A DNA stretch of 64,000 bases, from assembly GCA_017541145.1 (NCBI GenBank), contig JAFXZT010000137.1, positions 45,078 through 109,077 on the forward strand. Direction: 5' to 3'. A program made the position numbers and the translations under genes. Every line of letters starts with the position of its first letter. The first letter of the stretch is position 1. Shown piece by piece: positions 44,786 to 53,255 of the stretch. The notes under the pieces were generated by a model. It was not told the DNA's origin, did no database searches, and saw only the letters and a list, made by a program, of their open reading frames with translations. This stretch comes from Bacteroidales bacterium. Its GTDB lineage: Bacteria; Bacteroidota; Bacteroidia; Bacteroidales; UBA3824.

Positions 44786-46992
44786 CACCAAAACTATATA
44801 CATTTAAAAATTTAATAGGTTCTGATTTTCCAATTGATGATGAAAAATCAGTTCGGATAGACGACGTTATAATCCCTCGTATACAGCGAGATTATGCGCA
44901 AGGAAGAGTCGGCAAAACGGTCACCAAGATAAGGAAACGTTTTTTGGATGCCCTTTACGATGCTGTTGTATACCCAAAGCCTATCACATTGGATTTTATT
45001 TATGGTGATGTTGAAAATGGCAAACTTACATTACTCGATGGACAACAACGGCTTACGACTTTATTTTTGCTCCATTGGTACGCCGCTAAAAAAGATAATA
45101 TAGCAAAAACTGAATATGATTTTCTGAATCATTTTTCGTATGCTACGCGATTTAGTTCAAGGGATTTTTGTAAGGTTATAGTCGAAAAAGAAATCGAATT
45201 TGGCACTAACAAACTCTCTGAAACTATTGAAAATCAAGCGTGGTATCCATACGATTGGAAAAATGATCCGACAATACAAAGTATGTTGATAATGATAGAT
45301 GCTATCAATAGTCAGTTTTCAAATGTCAGCAATTTGTGGCAGGCACTGACAGATAAAAATCTCATCTCTTTCTATTTCCTACCGTTGGAAAAAATGGGAT
45401 TAAGCGACGAATTGTACATAAAGATGAATTCTCGTGGCAAACCTTTGACAGATTTTGAACATTTTAAGGCTGAATTTTTGGAAGTAATTAAAGAACAGAA
45501 TGAGGATTTGTATAAGGAATTCAGTCACAAAATAGACATTGAATGGACTGATATGCTCTTCCCTTATCGTGGCGATAATCAGATTATTGACGACGAATTT
45601 ATGAGATATTTTAAATTTGTCAGCCATATTATTTGCTATCAGAATGACATACGCCCTATTGAAGACGACGAATTTAAAATTTTAAAACAACTTTACTCAA
45701 AAGGCAATCCAAGTTCCGTCAAGAATTTAGAGTTCTTAAAATCTGCATTTGATTGTTGGTGTGGCATTGATATAGAACAGTTTTTCACTTCATTTTTTTA
45801 CTTGGACGTTTACGAAATTGGTAAAACAAGAATTCTCCTTAAAGAAAGGGAATCAGTGAATTTGTTCAATGATTGCTGTAAATATCACTCAGAGTTTACT
45901 AACAACGGAAGAAACCGTTTGTTTTCCCTAAATAGTATGTTGTTGTTTTACGCCGTGTTGCTGTATCGTTTAAATACCGACTCTATCAGCGAGAAAGATT
46001 TTAGGCGCAGAATCCGCATTGTGCGAAATCTAACTGAAAATTCGCAGTTTGAAATCCGTGAATTTGACCAATACGGCAACAACCAAATGCAACGTTTGTT
46101 GAATGATGTATCAGAAATTATACTCAACGGCAATGTCATAACAGAGGACAGAGGTTTTAACCTGTTACAGAAAAACGAGGAAAAGCAAAAACTCGAATGG
46201 CAACAAAATAATAATCAGTATCTTGACGAACTTTTCAAACTTGAAGACCATAAACTTCTGAAAGGCACAATATCAATTGTAGGATTGAACACTCCCAATA
46301 ATTTTACAAAATTCCATACGCTCTTCGACAATGTTAATTTTGACCTGATTAACAGAGCATTGCTCTGTATAGGTGAATTCTGCCAAAATTTAGGTTGGCG
46401 CACACAGTTAGGCGTAGCATCAAGAGAGTCTGTTTGGATTGATTTGTTCCATCCCACAAAAAAACGTAATGAAAATAATAGTTTCGAAAACACATCTCGT
46501 ATTTTAAACATCTTACTCTCACAATTACCTGATAATGAAGCCGATATTCAGGCGTATTTGGAAAACTTAGTGTCTAATTATTTGAACGATTCAAATACAT
46601 TAAAAGAATGGCGTTATTATTTCGTGAAATACGAACCAATGCGTTATGACACTTACGGAATGTACTGGTGGAAGGACAAAACTAACAAACCTTACGAAGT
46701 AATAATGATGCACACAGAAAAAGGCATTAATGGTAGGAACTGGAATGTATTTGCCTACACTTTATGGAAGTTACATCCGTTGCTGTTTGAACTAAATAAT
46801 TATGCTTATCAAGGTGACAAATTGAAACTTAAAAACAAAGAGGCTTATATTGACATTCTCAACGACAAATTCATCATCGAAGAAGAAAATCAAGAACCAA
46901 TAACTTTTCCGATACTACAAAATGATGATGGAATAGATTTAATAGATAGAGTTGAATATTTATATGATAAAATTTTAGAATATGTGAAATAA
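44782..46992 (+). CDS. DUF262 protein without HNH domain, partner of the preceding gene
   Basis: 736 residues. DUF262 motifs IPRIQRDYAQGR at 31-42 and DGQQR at 86-90, and the family's MNSRGKPLTDFEHFKAEFLE near 213. The remaining ~500 residues are helical; no DUF1524/HNH motif is visible, so it may rely on the partner for cutting. Translationally coupled to the upstream gene. Likely one two-protein restriction system. Confidence 0.85.
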   Translation: MTPKLYTFKNLIGSDFPIDDEKSVRIDDVIIPRIQRDYAQGRVGKTVTKIRKRFLDALYDAVVYPKPITLDFIYGDVENGKLTLLDGQQRLTTLFLLHWYAAKKDNIAKTEYDFLNHFSYATRFSSRDFCKVIVEKEIEFGTNKLSETIENQAWYPYDWKNDPTIQSMLIMIDAINSQFSNVSNLWQALTDKNLISFYFLPLEKMGLSDELYIKMNSRGKPLTDFEHFKAEFLEVIKEQNEDLYKEFSHKIDIEWTDMLFPYRGDNQIIDDEFMRYFKFVSHIICYQNDIRPIEDDEFKILKQLYSKGNPSSVKNLEFLKSAFDCWCGIDIEQFFTSFFYLDVYEIGKTRILLKERESVNLFNDCCKYHSEFTNNGRNRLFSLNSMLLFYAVLLYRLNTDSISEKDFRRRIRIVRNLTENSQFEIREFDQYGNNQMQRLLNDVSEIILNGNVITEDRGFNLLQKNEEKQKLEWQQNNNQYLDELFKLEDHKLLKGTISIVGLNTPNNFTKFHTLFDNVNFDLINRALLCIGEFCQNLGWRTQLGVASRESVWIDLFHPTKKRNENNSFENTSRILNILLSQLPDNEADIQAYLENLVSNYLNDSNTLKEWRYYFVKYEPMRYDTYGMYWWKDKTNKPYEVIMMHTEKGINGRNWNVFAYTLWKLHPLLFELNNYAYQGDKLKLKNKEAYIDILNDKFIIEEENQEPITFPILQNDDGIDLIDRVEYLYDKILEYVK

Positions 46993-47026
46993 CATTTTTT
47001 TTGGAATTCAATAATCTCAACCTACT

Positions 47027-47580
47027 ATGAATGAAGGGAAACATCCATTTGAATTATTGTCCGAGAATGACAACTTTATTGCCACAAAAATATGGTTTCG
47101 CGGTGGTTTTGGTCCTCGCAGTAGAAAACCTTTATATTATCTATACGATAAAAAGGCAAATTCTATCAAGTGTGCTGAATGTACCGATCCAATACGATAT
47201 GTTCGTATCCCTATTGTATTGAAATTTTTATTCTGGGTCTCTCATATCTTCCGAAAGTTGATAATAGACGACTTCTATTATATCATAAACGAAGATAATT
47301 TATATTCTCATTTTCACTCTGAATTTGCAGATTATCACTTCATTATAAAAAGTAATAAACATTTAAAAGAATATGTTATGATACGATGTTGGATGATGAA
47401 GATGTGAATGGGTGTAAACAAATTCTTAGTAGACCATTAAAAATCATTGTATTAATGTACGACATAATGACAAAATCTGTTCCATATGGTTTTGAAATAG
47501 GTCTTATGAAGACAAGGATATTTTTATGTCACTTTAAATTCATCCGTTCGTTCTTAATTAGCGAAAATAAAATCCCATAA
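47027..47580 (+). pseudogene. Probable frameshifted small gene
   Basis: A frame from ATG 47027 runs 126 residues to a TGA at 47405-47407; a second frame, open from 47359 to 47580, continues in a different phase (CYDTMLDDEDVNGCKQIL...RSFLISENKIP). The overlap zone around 47370-47400 and the similar composition suggest one ~180-residue gene with a frameshift. Not recognised; it starts 35 bases after the DUF262 pair. It could instead be two small genes. Confidence 0.4.
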
Positions 47581-47593
47581 CATCCTAAAAAAC

Positions 47594-47626
47594 TGCAATC
47601 TTCCATTTTTTTGCTGCAATCTTCCA
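47594..47626 (+). promoter_or_regulatory. Orphan copy of the shared two-site regulatory element (element B)
   Basis: Two identical sites TGCAATCTTCCA at 47594-47605 and 47615-47626 (21 bp apart), followed by the conserved CCG. Seven bases later the cysN tail copy begins, so the usual 34-nt spacer and -7 box are missing. It looks like the start of an element-driven operon joined to a cysN 3' end by deletion. Confidence 0.6.
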
Positions 47627-47632
47627 CCGCTA

Positions 47633-47676
47633 ATCCGTTCAGTTTTGAAACCGTCGGAGCAGGAATGATTATTTAA
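47633..47676 (+). pseudogene. 44-bp direct repeat, second copy (cysN 3' remnant)
   Basis: Matches 41306-41349 in 43 of 44 bases, including the TAA stop. In frame it reads PFSFETVGAGMII as in the end of CysN. The single difference is a silent change in the penultimate Ile codon. Confidence 0.85.
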
Positions 47677-47719
47677 ATTTGAGATTGGAAGTTTTTTTTG
47701 ATATATAAAAATTAAATGC

Positions 47720-47775
47720 TATATTTGTAATGCGGAAGGAAGTTACTTCAAAGTATGCCTTCCGTACTTTTTTTG
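47720..47775 (+). ncRNA. Candidate short RNA with own promoter and terminator-like hairpin
   Basis: -7 box TATATTTG (47720-47727), then CGGAAGG (47733-47739) that can pair with CCTTCCG (47758-47764). A competing stem AAGTA/TACTT (47751-47755 with 47765-47769) runs straight into seven T. The two stems exclude each other. The segment also contains a 28-codon open frame from ATG 47730, so a leader peptide is an alternative. Confidence 0.35.
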
Positions 47776-47905
47776 CCAAAATTCCATCCACAATAACGCA
47801 GCAATTTTTTTCTTGAATAAGTAAACATTTTTATAAAAATAATTGGGGAATTGAGTCAAGACAAATTAAGAAAAGGACATAACTATTTTAAGCTCCGACA
47901 TCAGT

Positions 47906-47935
47906 TGCAAACCTCCAAATAATCCATTAATTTTG
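47906..47935 (+). promoter_or_regulatory. Promoter of the HAD gene with a single shared-type site
   Basis: TGCAAACCTCCA (47906-47917) fits the TGnAAnnYTnCA dyad of the cys/pst elements, but only one clear site is present and it lies 10 bases, not 34, before the -7 box TAATTTTG (47928-47935). Confidence 0.4.
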
Positions 47936-47956
47936 CGGCGTAAAACGATAGAATTT

Positions 47957-48691
47957 ATGTTAGAAAAAGAAATTGCGGACTATTTAGTCAAAAGTGGTAA
48001 TAAATCATTGAATGTCAAGGCGTTTTTGTTTGATATGGACGGTGTTTTGTTTAATTCGATGCCGTTTCATGCTGTTTCGTGGTGCAGAGCGGCGAAAGAG
48101 TTTGGTCTTGAAATCTCTGAACGTCAGGCTTATATGAACGAAGGACGCACAGGCGCAGGCACTATCAACGAACTCGCCATGCAGCAGTGGGGACGTGAAG
48201 CCACTCAAAAAGAAATAGAGGATATTTACAAGCGCAAGGCTGAAATTTTTGTTTCATGCGGTACGGCAGAGCCGATGAAAGGCGCAGTAAATTTGCTCAA
48301 CTCCATAAAAAAATCAGGTTTAAAAATTGTTCTTGTTACAGGTAGCGGTCAAAAATCGTTATTGGACAAACTCAATCATAGTTTTCCGGGAATTTTCGCC
48401 ACTGAAAATATGGTAACTGCATTTGACGTTAAATATGGAAAACCTAACCCTGAACCTTATCTCATGGGACTGAAAAAAGCCGGTGTTTTACCGACAGAAG
48501 CCGTTGTTGTTGAAAATGCACCTTTGGGCGTTAGAGCGGGTGTTGCCGCAGGAATTTTTACGATTGCCGTTAATACGGGTCCGCTGCCCGATGAATGTCT
48601 GTTAAAAGAAGGCGCGAACGTAATTTTCCCGTCAATGGAATTTTTTGCAGAACATTGGGACGATGTGAGGAATATTATTAAATGCGAATAA
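47957..48691 (+). CDS. HAD-family hydrolase (beta-phosphoglucomutase-like)
   Basis: 244 residues from ATG 47957; the upstream in-frame start at 47933 lies within the -7 box. HAD motif I FLFDMDGVLFNS (nucleophile and acid Asp), cap domain, motif II VLVTGSG, motif III Lys in GKPNPEPY, motif IV VVVENAPLGVRAG. This is the DxDGVLxxS/PGMB subgroup that acts on sugar phosphates or small phosphomonoesters. A single cys-type site in its promoter hints at a link with sulfur metabolism (weak). Confidence 0.85.
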   Translation: MLEKEIADYLVKSGNKSLNVKAFLFDMDGVLFNSMPFHAVSWCRAAKEFGLEISERQAYMNEGRTGAGTINELAMQQWGREATQKEIEDIYKRKAEIFVSCGTAEPMKGAVNLLNSIKKSGLKIVLVTGSGQKSLLDKLNHSFPGIFATENMVTAFDVKYGKPNPEPYLMGLKKAGVLPTEAVVVENAPLGVRAGVAAGIFTIAVNTGPLPDECLLKEGANVIFPSMEFFAEHWDDVRNIIKCE

Positions 48692-49036
48692 CTTTTGAAA
48701 TCCTAAATTCTATAATTAATTTTTGCGGCATAACAAAACGACTGAAATATTATACCAAAATCATAAGCAAATTACCGACAAATTATTGTCTGAACAATTT
48801 GTTTTTTCCACGTCCACAAGGGCAACTTTGCCGGAAGATTGTATCTGAATTGCTTTTGTTGATTTATGTTTTTAACATTTACAACGTCCCAAATCAGAGT
48901 TTTTTGGGAACGGACGAAAGATTTTTATTATTTTTAAAACAGACTTTATTAGATACAATTATATCTGTAAAGCGCATTTTTAACGGTTAAGAGATACAAT
49001 AATATATCTTTGTTATACACATACGAAACAGAAACG
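48692..49036. other. Gap without convincing gene
   Basis: A 102-codon open frame crosses this stretch (48682-48990) but has poor codon quality and no recognisable product. The only signal seen is the -7 box TATCTTTG (49005-49012) ahead of the XRE gene. Confidence 0.4.
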
Positions 49037-49333
49037 GTGGAAGATTTACTAAAAATATTGGCAGACAACCTTCATCGGCGGCGGTTGGAAAAAGGGCTGT
49101 CTCACGAAGCACTTTTTATGATGAGCGGCGTGCCTGCCCCGACAATTGCAAAATTTGAACAAAAACACACAATTTCGCTATCGTCGTTTGTGGCGTTGGC
49201 AAAGGCTTTGGGATATACCGACGACATCAAATCCCTGATTTCCAAACCGTTGTTTACAACGATGGAGTAACTCGAAAACATCAACAAGAATAAAAACCGA
49301 AAACGCGGCAGAAATGAATTCAAAAGTGTTTGA
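49037..49333 (+). pseudogene. XRE-type helix-turn-helix regulator with premature stop
   Basis: From GTG 49037 (no ATG follows the -7 box at 49005-49012 in good position) the frame gives a 77-residue XRE HTH: LADNLHRRRLEKGLSHEAL, then MSGVPAPTIAKFEQKHTISLSS. A TAA at 49268-49270 interrupts it; beyond it the same frame continues LENINKNKNRKRGRNEFKSV to a TGA at 49331-49333, which is the basic tail typical of these HipB-like regulators. The core HTH may still be made. No hipA-like toxin gene follows. Confidence 0.6.
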
Positions 49334-49432
49334 AATGTGAAAAACACAGTGAATGAGGAACTTGGCTTATAAAATTCACGTTCTGAATTATGTTGATGAA
49401 AAATTTCAGTTCTCGAACGTTAACAAAAAAAA

Positions 49433-49508
49433 TGCAATCCTACATCTTTTTTACTGCAACATTCCACCGATATTTTTCCTTTTTGTAATGATAAATATCA
49501 GAATTTTG
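49433..49508 (+). promoter_or_regulatory. Shared two-site regulatory element and promoter of cysH (element C)
   Basis: Sites TGCAATCCTACA (49433-49444) and TGCAACATTCCA (49455-49466), 22 bp apart; 34 nt to the -7-like box GAATTTTG (49501-49508, one mismatch). Confidence 0.75.
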
Positions 49509-49535
49509 CAACGTTGAAAAAAATTAACAATCAAA

Positions 49536-50240
49536 ATGGAAAATTTAATCGAAAATCTGAATAAAAAGTTTGCAGGCGAGAGTGCCGAAACTGTCTTAAA
49601 ATATTTTTTGTCAGAATATAAAGGCGAAATCGGATTGTCATCGTCGCTGAGTTACGAAGACCAAATCTTAACGCATATCATTTGCACAATTGACAAATCG
49701 GCAAAAATTTTCACGCTTGATACGGGAAGATTTTTCCCCGAAACTTATTCTTTGATTGACAATACCAATATGCGTTACGGTATTAAAATTCAGGTTTATT
49801 TCCCTGATTACCAAAAAGTTGAGCAAATGGTAACAGAAAATGGCATCAACCTTTTTTATGAATCGGTTGAAAAACGCCATCTCTGTTGTCAAATCCGCAA
49901 AATTGAACCTTTGAAACGTGCTTTGAAAGGTTTGAAAGTTTGGATAACGGGACTCCGCCGTTCGCAGTCCGTCACCCGCAAAAATATGCAACTCGTGGAA
50001 TACGACAAGGACGATAATATCATCAAACTCAATCCGTTAATAGATTGGAGCGAGGAAGACGTAAAGAATTTTGTCAAAGAAAATCATGTGCCTTACAACA
50101 AACTTCATGACAAGGGTTTTCCGTCAATTGGCTGTCAGCCCTGCACACGTGCCGTTGCCGAGGGTGAAGATATCCGCTCAGGCCGTTGGTGGTGGGAAAA
50201 TCCCGAACACAGGGAGTGCGGATTGCACGTGAGAAGTTAA
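49536..50240 (+). CDS. cysH: Adenylylsulfate (APS) reductase of the CysH family
   Basis: 234 residues. It reduces APS (or PAPS) to sulfite with thioredoxin. Two cysteine pairs, C117-C118 (HLCCQIRK) and C200-C203 (GCQPC), are the ligands of the [4Fe-4S] cluster that marks APS-using enzymes; the catalytic cysteine is C228 in ECGLH near the C-terminus. SSSLSYEDQ and LDTGRFFPET blocks bind the nucleotide. This fits the absence of a CysC kinase domain in CysN. Alone behind the shared element and closed by a terminator. Confidence 0.95.
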   Translation: MENLIENLNKKFAGESAETVLKYFLSEYKGEIGLSSSLSYEDQILTHIICTIDKSAKIFTLDTGRFFPETYSLIDNTNMRYGIKIQVYFPDYQKVEQMVTENGINLFYESVEKRHLCCQIRKIEPLKRALKGLKVWITGLRRSQSVTRKNMQLVEYDKDDNIIKLNPLIDWSEEDVKNFVKENHVPYNKLHDKGFPSIGCQPCTRAVAEGEDIRSGRWWWENPEHRECGLHVRS

Positions 50241-50270
50241 AAGTTTTTTTCGATGGAAATATTATCTATG

Positions 50271-50324
50271 TTCCGGCACGTGAAATATTTGTAAAACTTT
50301 ACAATGAACCCGTGCCGGAATTTT
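50271..50324 (+). terminator. Intrinsic terminator downstream of cysH
   Basis: TTCCGGCACG (50271-50280) pairs perfectly with CGTGCCGGAA (50311-50320) and is followed by TTTT. The remaining gap to 50609 contains only the -7 box listed next. Confidence 0.75.
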
Positions 50325-50562
50325 AATTCTTGTTTTCTTGCGCCAACGGCATTAGCGAATTTACAGTGATTATCAATTTCGATATCAACAAAAGCACAGC
50401 CAAAAAATTTGAAATCAAAATGCAAATCTACATTGTTCATAATACTATCAGATTAAAAATTTACCCCAACTTTCTGAGTTTCCCGTAAAAAAATTATTAA
50501 AGCGAATATATTAACAATTTAAACAATATACAACTTTTTTTTTTGCTTTTTATTTTTTTAGT

Positions 50563-50570
50563 TATATTTG
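50563..50570 (+). promoter_or_regulatory. -7 promoter box (TATATTTG) of the BspA-like gene
   Basis: Full consensus match 39 bases before ATG 50610; it overlaps the longer in-frame start at 50568, which is therefore rejected. Confidence 0.5.
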
Positions 50571-50609
50571 CCTTTGACAACTAATACAAATTCAAAAAAC
50601 CGCAAAATC

Positions 50610-52085
50610 ATGAAAAAAGAAATTAATCTTATAGAAAATCCGAATGCGATAAAAGAATTTATTGACTCAAAAGAAGCAGAAAAAACCTCGCATCTGACAA
50701 TTTCAGGCGAAATCACGGAAGAAGATTATGGGGCATTAATCGACTTCTACAATAATTTCAGATTTATTAAATCTCCTCTCGAATACCTGAATATGAGAGA
50801 TGCTTTTTTCGTGTCAAAAGGTGAAATCAGAAAAGAGACTTTTTCATTGGCGTTTATCCATTCTCTTAACAATCTAAAAGAATTTGTATTCCACAAAAAC
50901 TTGAAGACAATACCGAAAGCAATTTTTCATTTTAGTCATAACCTTTCAAAAATAACGTTGCCCGAAAACCTTGAAAGAATTGAATCATTTGGATTGGAAT
51001 GTCCGAAAGTTACAAAAATAAAACTTCCTGAAACACTAAAAGTAATTGAAGATTCGGCATTTGATTCGATGGGTATAAAAAAAATCTTCATTCCCGACAG
51101 TGTAGAAACAATAATTGGGCAACCGTTTTCTGAATGTAAAAATTTGGAAGAAATTATTGTTTCACCGGAAAACAAACGGTTCTCGGTTATTGACGGTGTT
51201 TTGTTTTCTAAGGATAAGAAAAAACTTCTTGCAGTACCGCCCGCTTTAAAACAGAAAAATTACAAAGTCCCGGTTGGTACAAAAATTATTGCGGAGGGAA
51301 GTTTTTATAGTTTTCTGGGCGAATCAGTTATTTTGCCGGACACTGTTAAAACTATTGAACCGAGAGTTTTTTACTATTGTTATAACCTTGAAAGAATTGA
51401 AATTCCTGACAGTGTGACACATATAGGTGTATTTATGTGCCACATGTGCGGCAAACTCAAATATGTAAGACTTTCTGAAAGTATTACAAAAATAGACGAA
51501 GTATTATTTATAAATTGTACAATGGATACACTAAAACTGCCTGACAATATTAAATATGTCCGTCCAAATAGTTTTTCACACGTAATCGGATTAAAAGAGA
51601 TACAACTAACTGATCAAAATCCTAATTATAAAGTAGTTGACGGTTCTCTATATTCAAAGGACATGAAGAGAATAATATGTGCACCTGATGGCAAAATAAA
51701 CAATCGGTTTCGTATCTGTGAGGGCGTTGAGGTTTTATCCGGCATTTATATGCAAACACATATCACCAAGGCAGTCCTCCCCGACTCTATCAAAAAAATA
51801 GAACGGAATACGTTTTACGGTTGTCGGGATTTGATATCTGTAAGTTTTGGCAAAAACATCGAAACTATTTATTATGACGCATTTATGGACTGTGATAAAT
51901 TGTCGGAATTTAGAATCACCGCGCCTAAACCACCCAAAATAGTTAAAACAAAACGAGGAATTACCGATCAGCCTTTTTGGTGTGATTTGGATTTCAAGAA
52001 ACTCACTGTCTATGTTCCCAAAAGCAGCGTAGAAACCTACAAAAATGCTAAATATTGGAAAGAATCAACAATAAAGGAATTATAA
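50610..52085 (+). CDS. BspA-type leucine-rich repeat (LRR_5) protein
   Basis: 491 residues from ATG 50610. No signal peptide. Many ~23-residue Treponema pallidum/BspA-type repeats, e.g. LEYLNMRD, ITLPENLERIESFGLE, KLPETLKVIEDSAFDSMGIKKIFIPDSVETI, LERIEIPDSVTHIGVFMC. BspA relatives are often cell-surface adhesins, but without a signal peptide this one is probably cytoplasmic. It sits between cysH and pstS without sharing their element. Confidence 0.9.
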   Translation: MKKEINLIENPNAIKEFIDSKEAEKTSHLTISGEITEEDYGALIDFYNNFRFIKSPLEYLNMRDAFFVSKGEIRKETFSLAFIHSLNNLKEFVFHKNLKTIPKAIFHFSHNLSKITLPENLERIESFGLECPKVTKIKLPETLKVIEDSAFDSMGIKKIFIPDSVETIIGQPFSECKNLEEIIVSPENKRFSVIDGVLFSKDKKKLLAVPPALKQKNYKVPVGTKIIAEGSFYSFLGESVILPDTVKTIEPRVFYYCYNLERIEIPDSVTHIGVFMCHMCGKLKYVRLSESITKIDEVLFINCTMDTLKLPDNIKYVRPNSFSHVIGLKEIQLTDQNPNYKVVDGSLYSKDMKRIICAPDGKINNRFRICEGVEVLSGIYMQTHITKAVLPDSIKKIERNTFYGCRDLISVSFGKNIETIYYDAFMDCDKLSEFRITAPKPPKIVKTKRGITDQPFWCDLDFKKLTVYVPKSSVETYKNAKYWKESTIKEL

Positions 52086-52105
52086 CTGTCCCGCACAAAA
52101 AAAAT

Positions 52106-52181
52106 TGCAAAAACACATCTTTTAAATAGTAATATTCCATCATATATTTCTTAACAATATATAAAACTTATAATACCTTTG
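52106..52181 (+). promoter_or_regulatory. Shared two-site regulatory element and promoter of pstS (element D)
   Basis: Sites TGCAAAAACACA (52106-52117) and AGTAATATTCCA (52128-52139), 22 bp apart; 34 nt to the full-consensus -7 box TACCTTTG (52174-52181). Confidence 0.75.
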
Positions 52182-52205
52182 CAACGTAAAAAAATTTAGT
52201 ACAAT

Positions 52206-53168
52206 ATGAAAAAATCATTATTAATTGCCGCATTGTTTTTAACAGCATGCGGCGGAGGAACGGTAAAAAATTACGTTTCCGATGACGGCAAACTACACGG
52301 CGAACTCTCGCTTTCAGGTGCGTTTGCGCTTTATCCGTTGGCAGTGGAATGGGCTGACGAATTTCAGAAAAATAATCCGGACGTTAAGGTTGACGTTTCT
52401 GCCGGTGGCGCAGGTAAAGGTATGACCGACGTTTTGGCAGGTGTTGTGGATTTCGGTATGGTTTCACGCGAAGTTTATCCTCCTGAAGTTGAAAAAGGTG
52501 CAGTTGGATTTCCATCTGCTAAGGATGCCGTTGTGCCTACAATCAACGCTGCAAATCCTGCGCTTCAAGCCATTTTAGCAAAAGGTCTTACCAAAGAAGT
52601 GGCTCGCAAAATTTGGATTGACGGTTCTGTAAAAACTTGGGGTGATGTTCTTGGTACTCAAGACGAAACACCTATTCATATCTACACACGTAGCGACGCT
52701 TGTGGTGCCGCCGAAACATTTGCAAATTGGTTCGGCGCAAAACAAGAGGAACTCACGGGAACGGCTGTTTTTGGCGACCCCGGACTTGCCGCAGCAATTC
52801 AAAAAGACATCTACGGTATCGGTTTTAACAATATTGGATATGCCTACAACAATGACACTCACAAACTTAACGACGGTCTTGAAATTTTCCCCGTTGACGC
52901 TAACGAAGACGGCACAATCAGCGATGACGAAAAATTCTACGACGTTAAAGAGAACATCACAAAAGCGATAGCTGATGGCAAATATCCTTCACCGCCAGCC
53001 CGCGACCTCTATCTCGTTACCAAAGGCGTTCCGACTGACCCTGTTGTAAAGGCGTTTTTGCAGTACGTTCTCACCGACGGTCAGAAGAAAAACGATCCGG
53101 TTGGATACATCCAAATTTCGCAAGACAAACTCGACAAGGCTTTGAAAACATTGTCAGAGGGCAAGTAA
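52206..53168 (+). CDS. pstS: PstS-family oxyanion-binding lipoprotein
   Basis: 320 residues. Lipobox LTAC near 15, then a PBP-like domain: LSGAFALYPLAVEWADEF, SAGGAGKGMTDVLAGVVDFGMVSREV, IYTRSDACGAAETFANWFG. The ligand loop RSDACGAAETF differs from the RxDGSGT form of E. coli PstS, and a helper Asp (E. coli SDAPL) is replaced by SREVYP, as in several PstS-like subgroups. Cognate membrane and ATPase genes lie downstream but scattered. Sharing the cys element suggests a sulfur oxyanion rather than phosphate as ligand (inference). Confidence 0.85.
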   Translation: MKKSLLIAALFLTACGGGTVKNYVSDDGKLHGELSLSGAFALYPLAVEWADEFQKNNPDVKVDVSAGGAGKGMTDVLAGVVDFGMVSREVYPPEVEKGAVGFPSAKDAVVPTINAANPALQAILAKGLTKEVARKIWIDGSVKTWGDVLGTQDETPIHIYTRSDACGAAETFANWFGAKQEELTGTAVFGDPGLAAAIQKDIYGIGFNNIGYAYNNDTHKLNDGLEIFPVDANEDGTISDDEKFYDVKENITKAIADGKYPSPPARDLYLVTKGVPTDPVVKAFLQYVLTDGQKKNDPVGYIQISQDKLDKALKTLSEGK

Positions 53169-53184
53169 ATAAACAAATTAAAAC

Positions 53185-53222
53185 AAACCCGACAACATTT
53201 GATGAATCAAGTTGTCGGGTTT
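53185..53222 (+). terminator. Intrinsic terminator downstream of pstS
   Basis: A perfect 12-bp stem (53185-53196 with 53211-53222) with a 14-base loop, then a T-rich run. It isolates pstS from the rest of the transporter genes. Confidence 0.75.
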
Positions 53223-53255
53223 GGTGTTTTTTGTGGGATAATCAAGGAATTTTAA

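Noticed and set aside
48682..48990. A 102-codon plus-strand frame after the HAD gene
   Set aside because: No recognisable family, poor codon quality and no promoter box in a good position; treated as non-coding.
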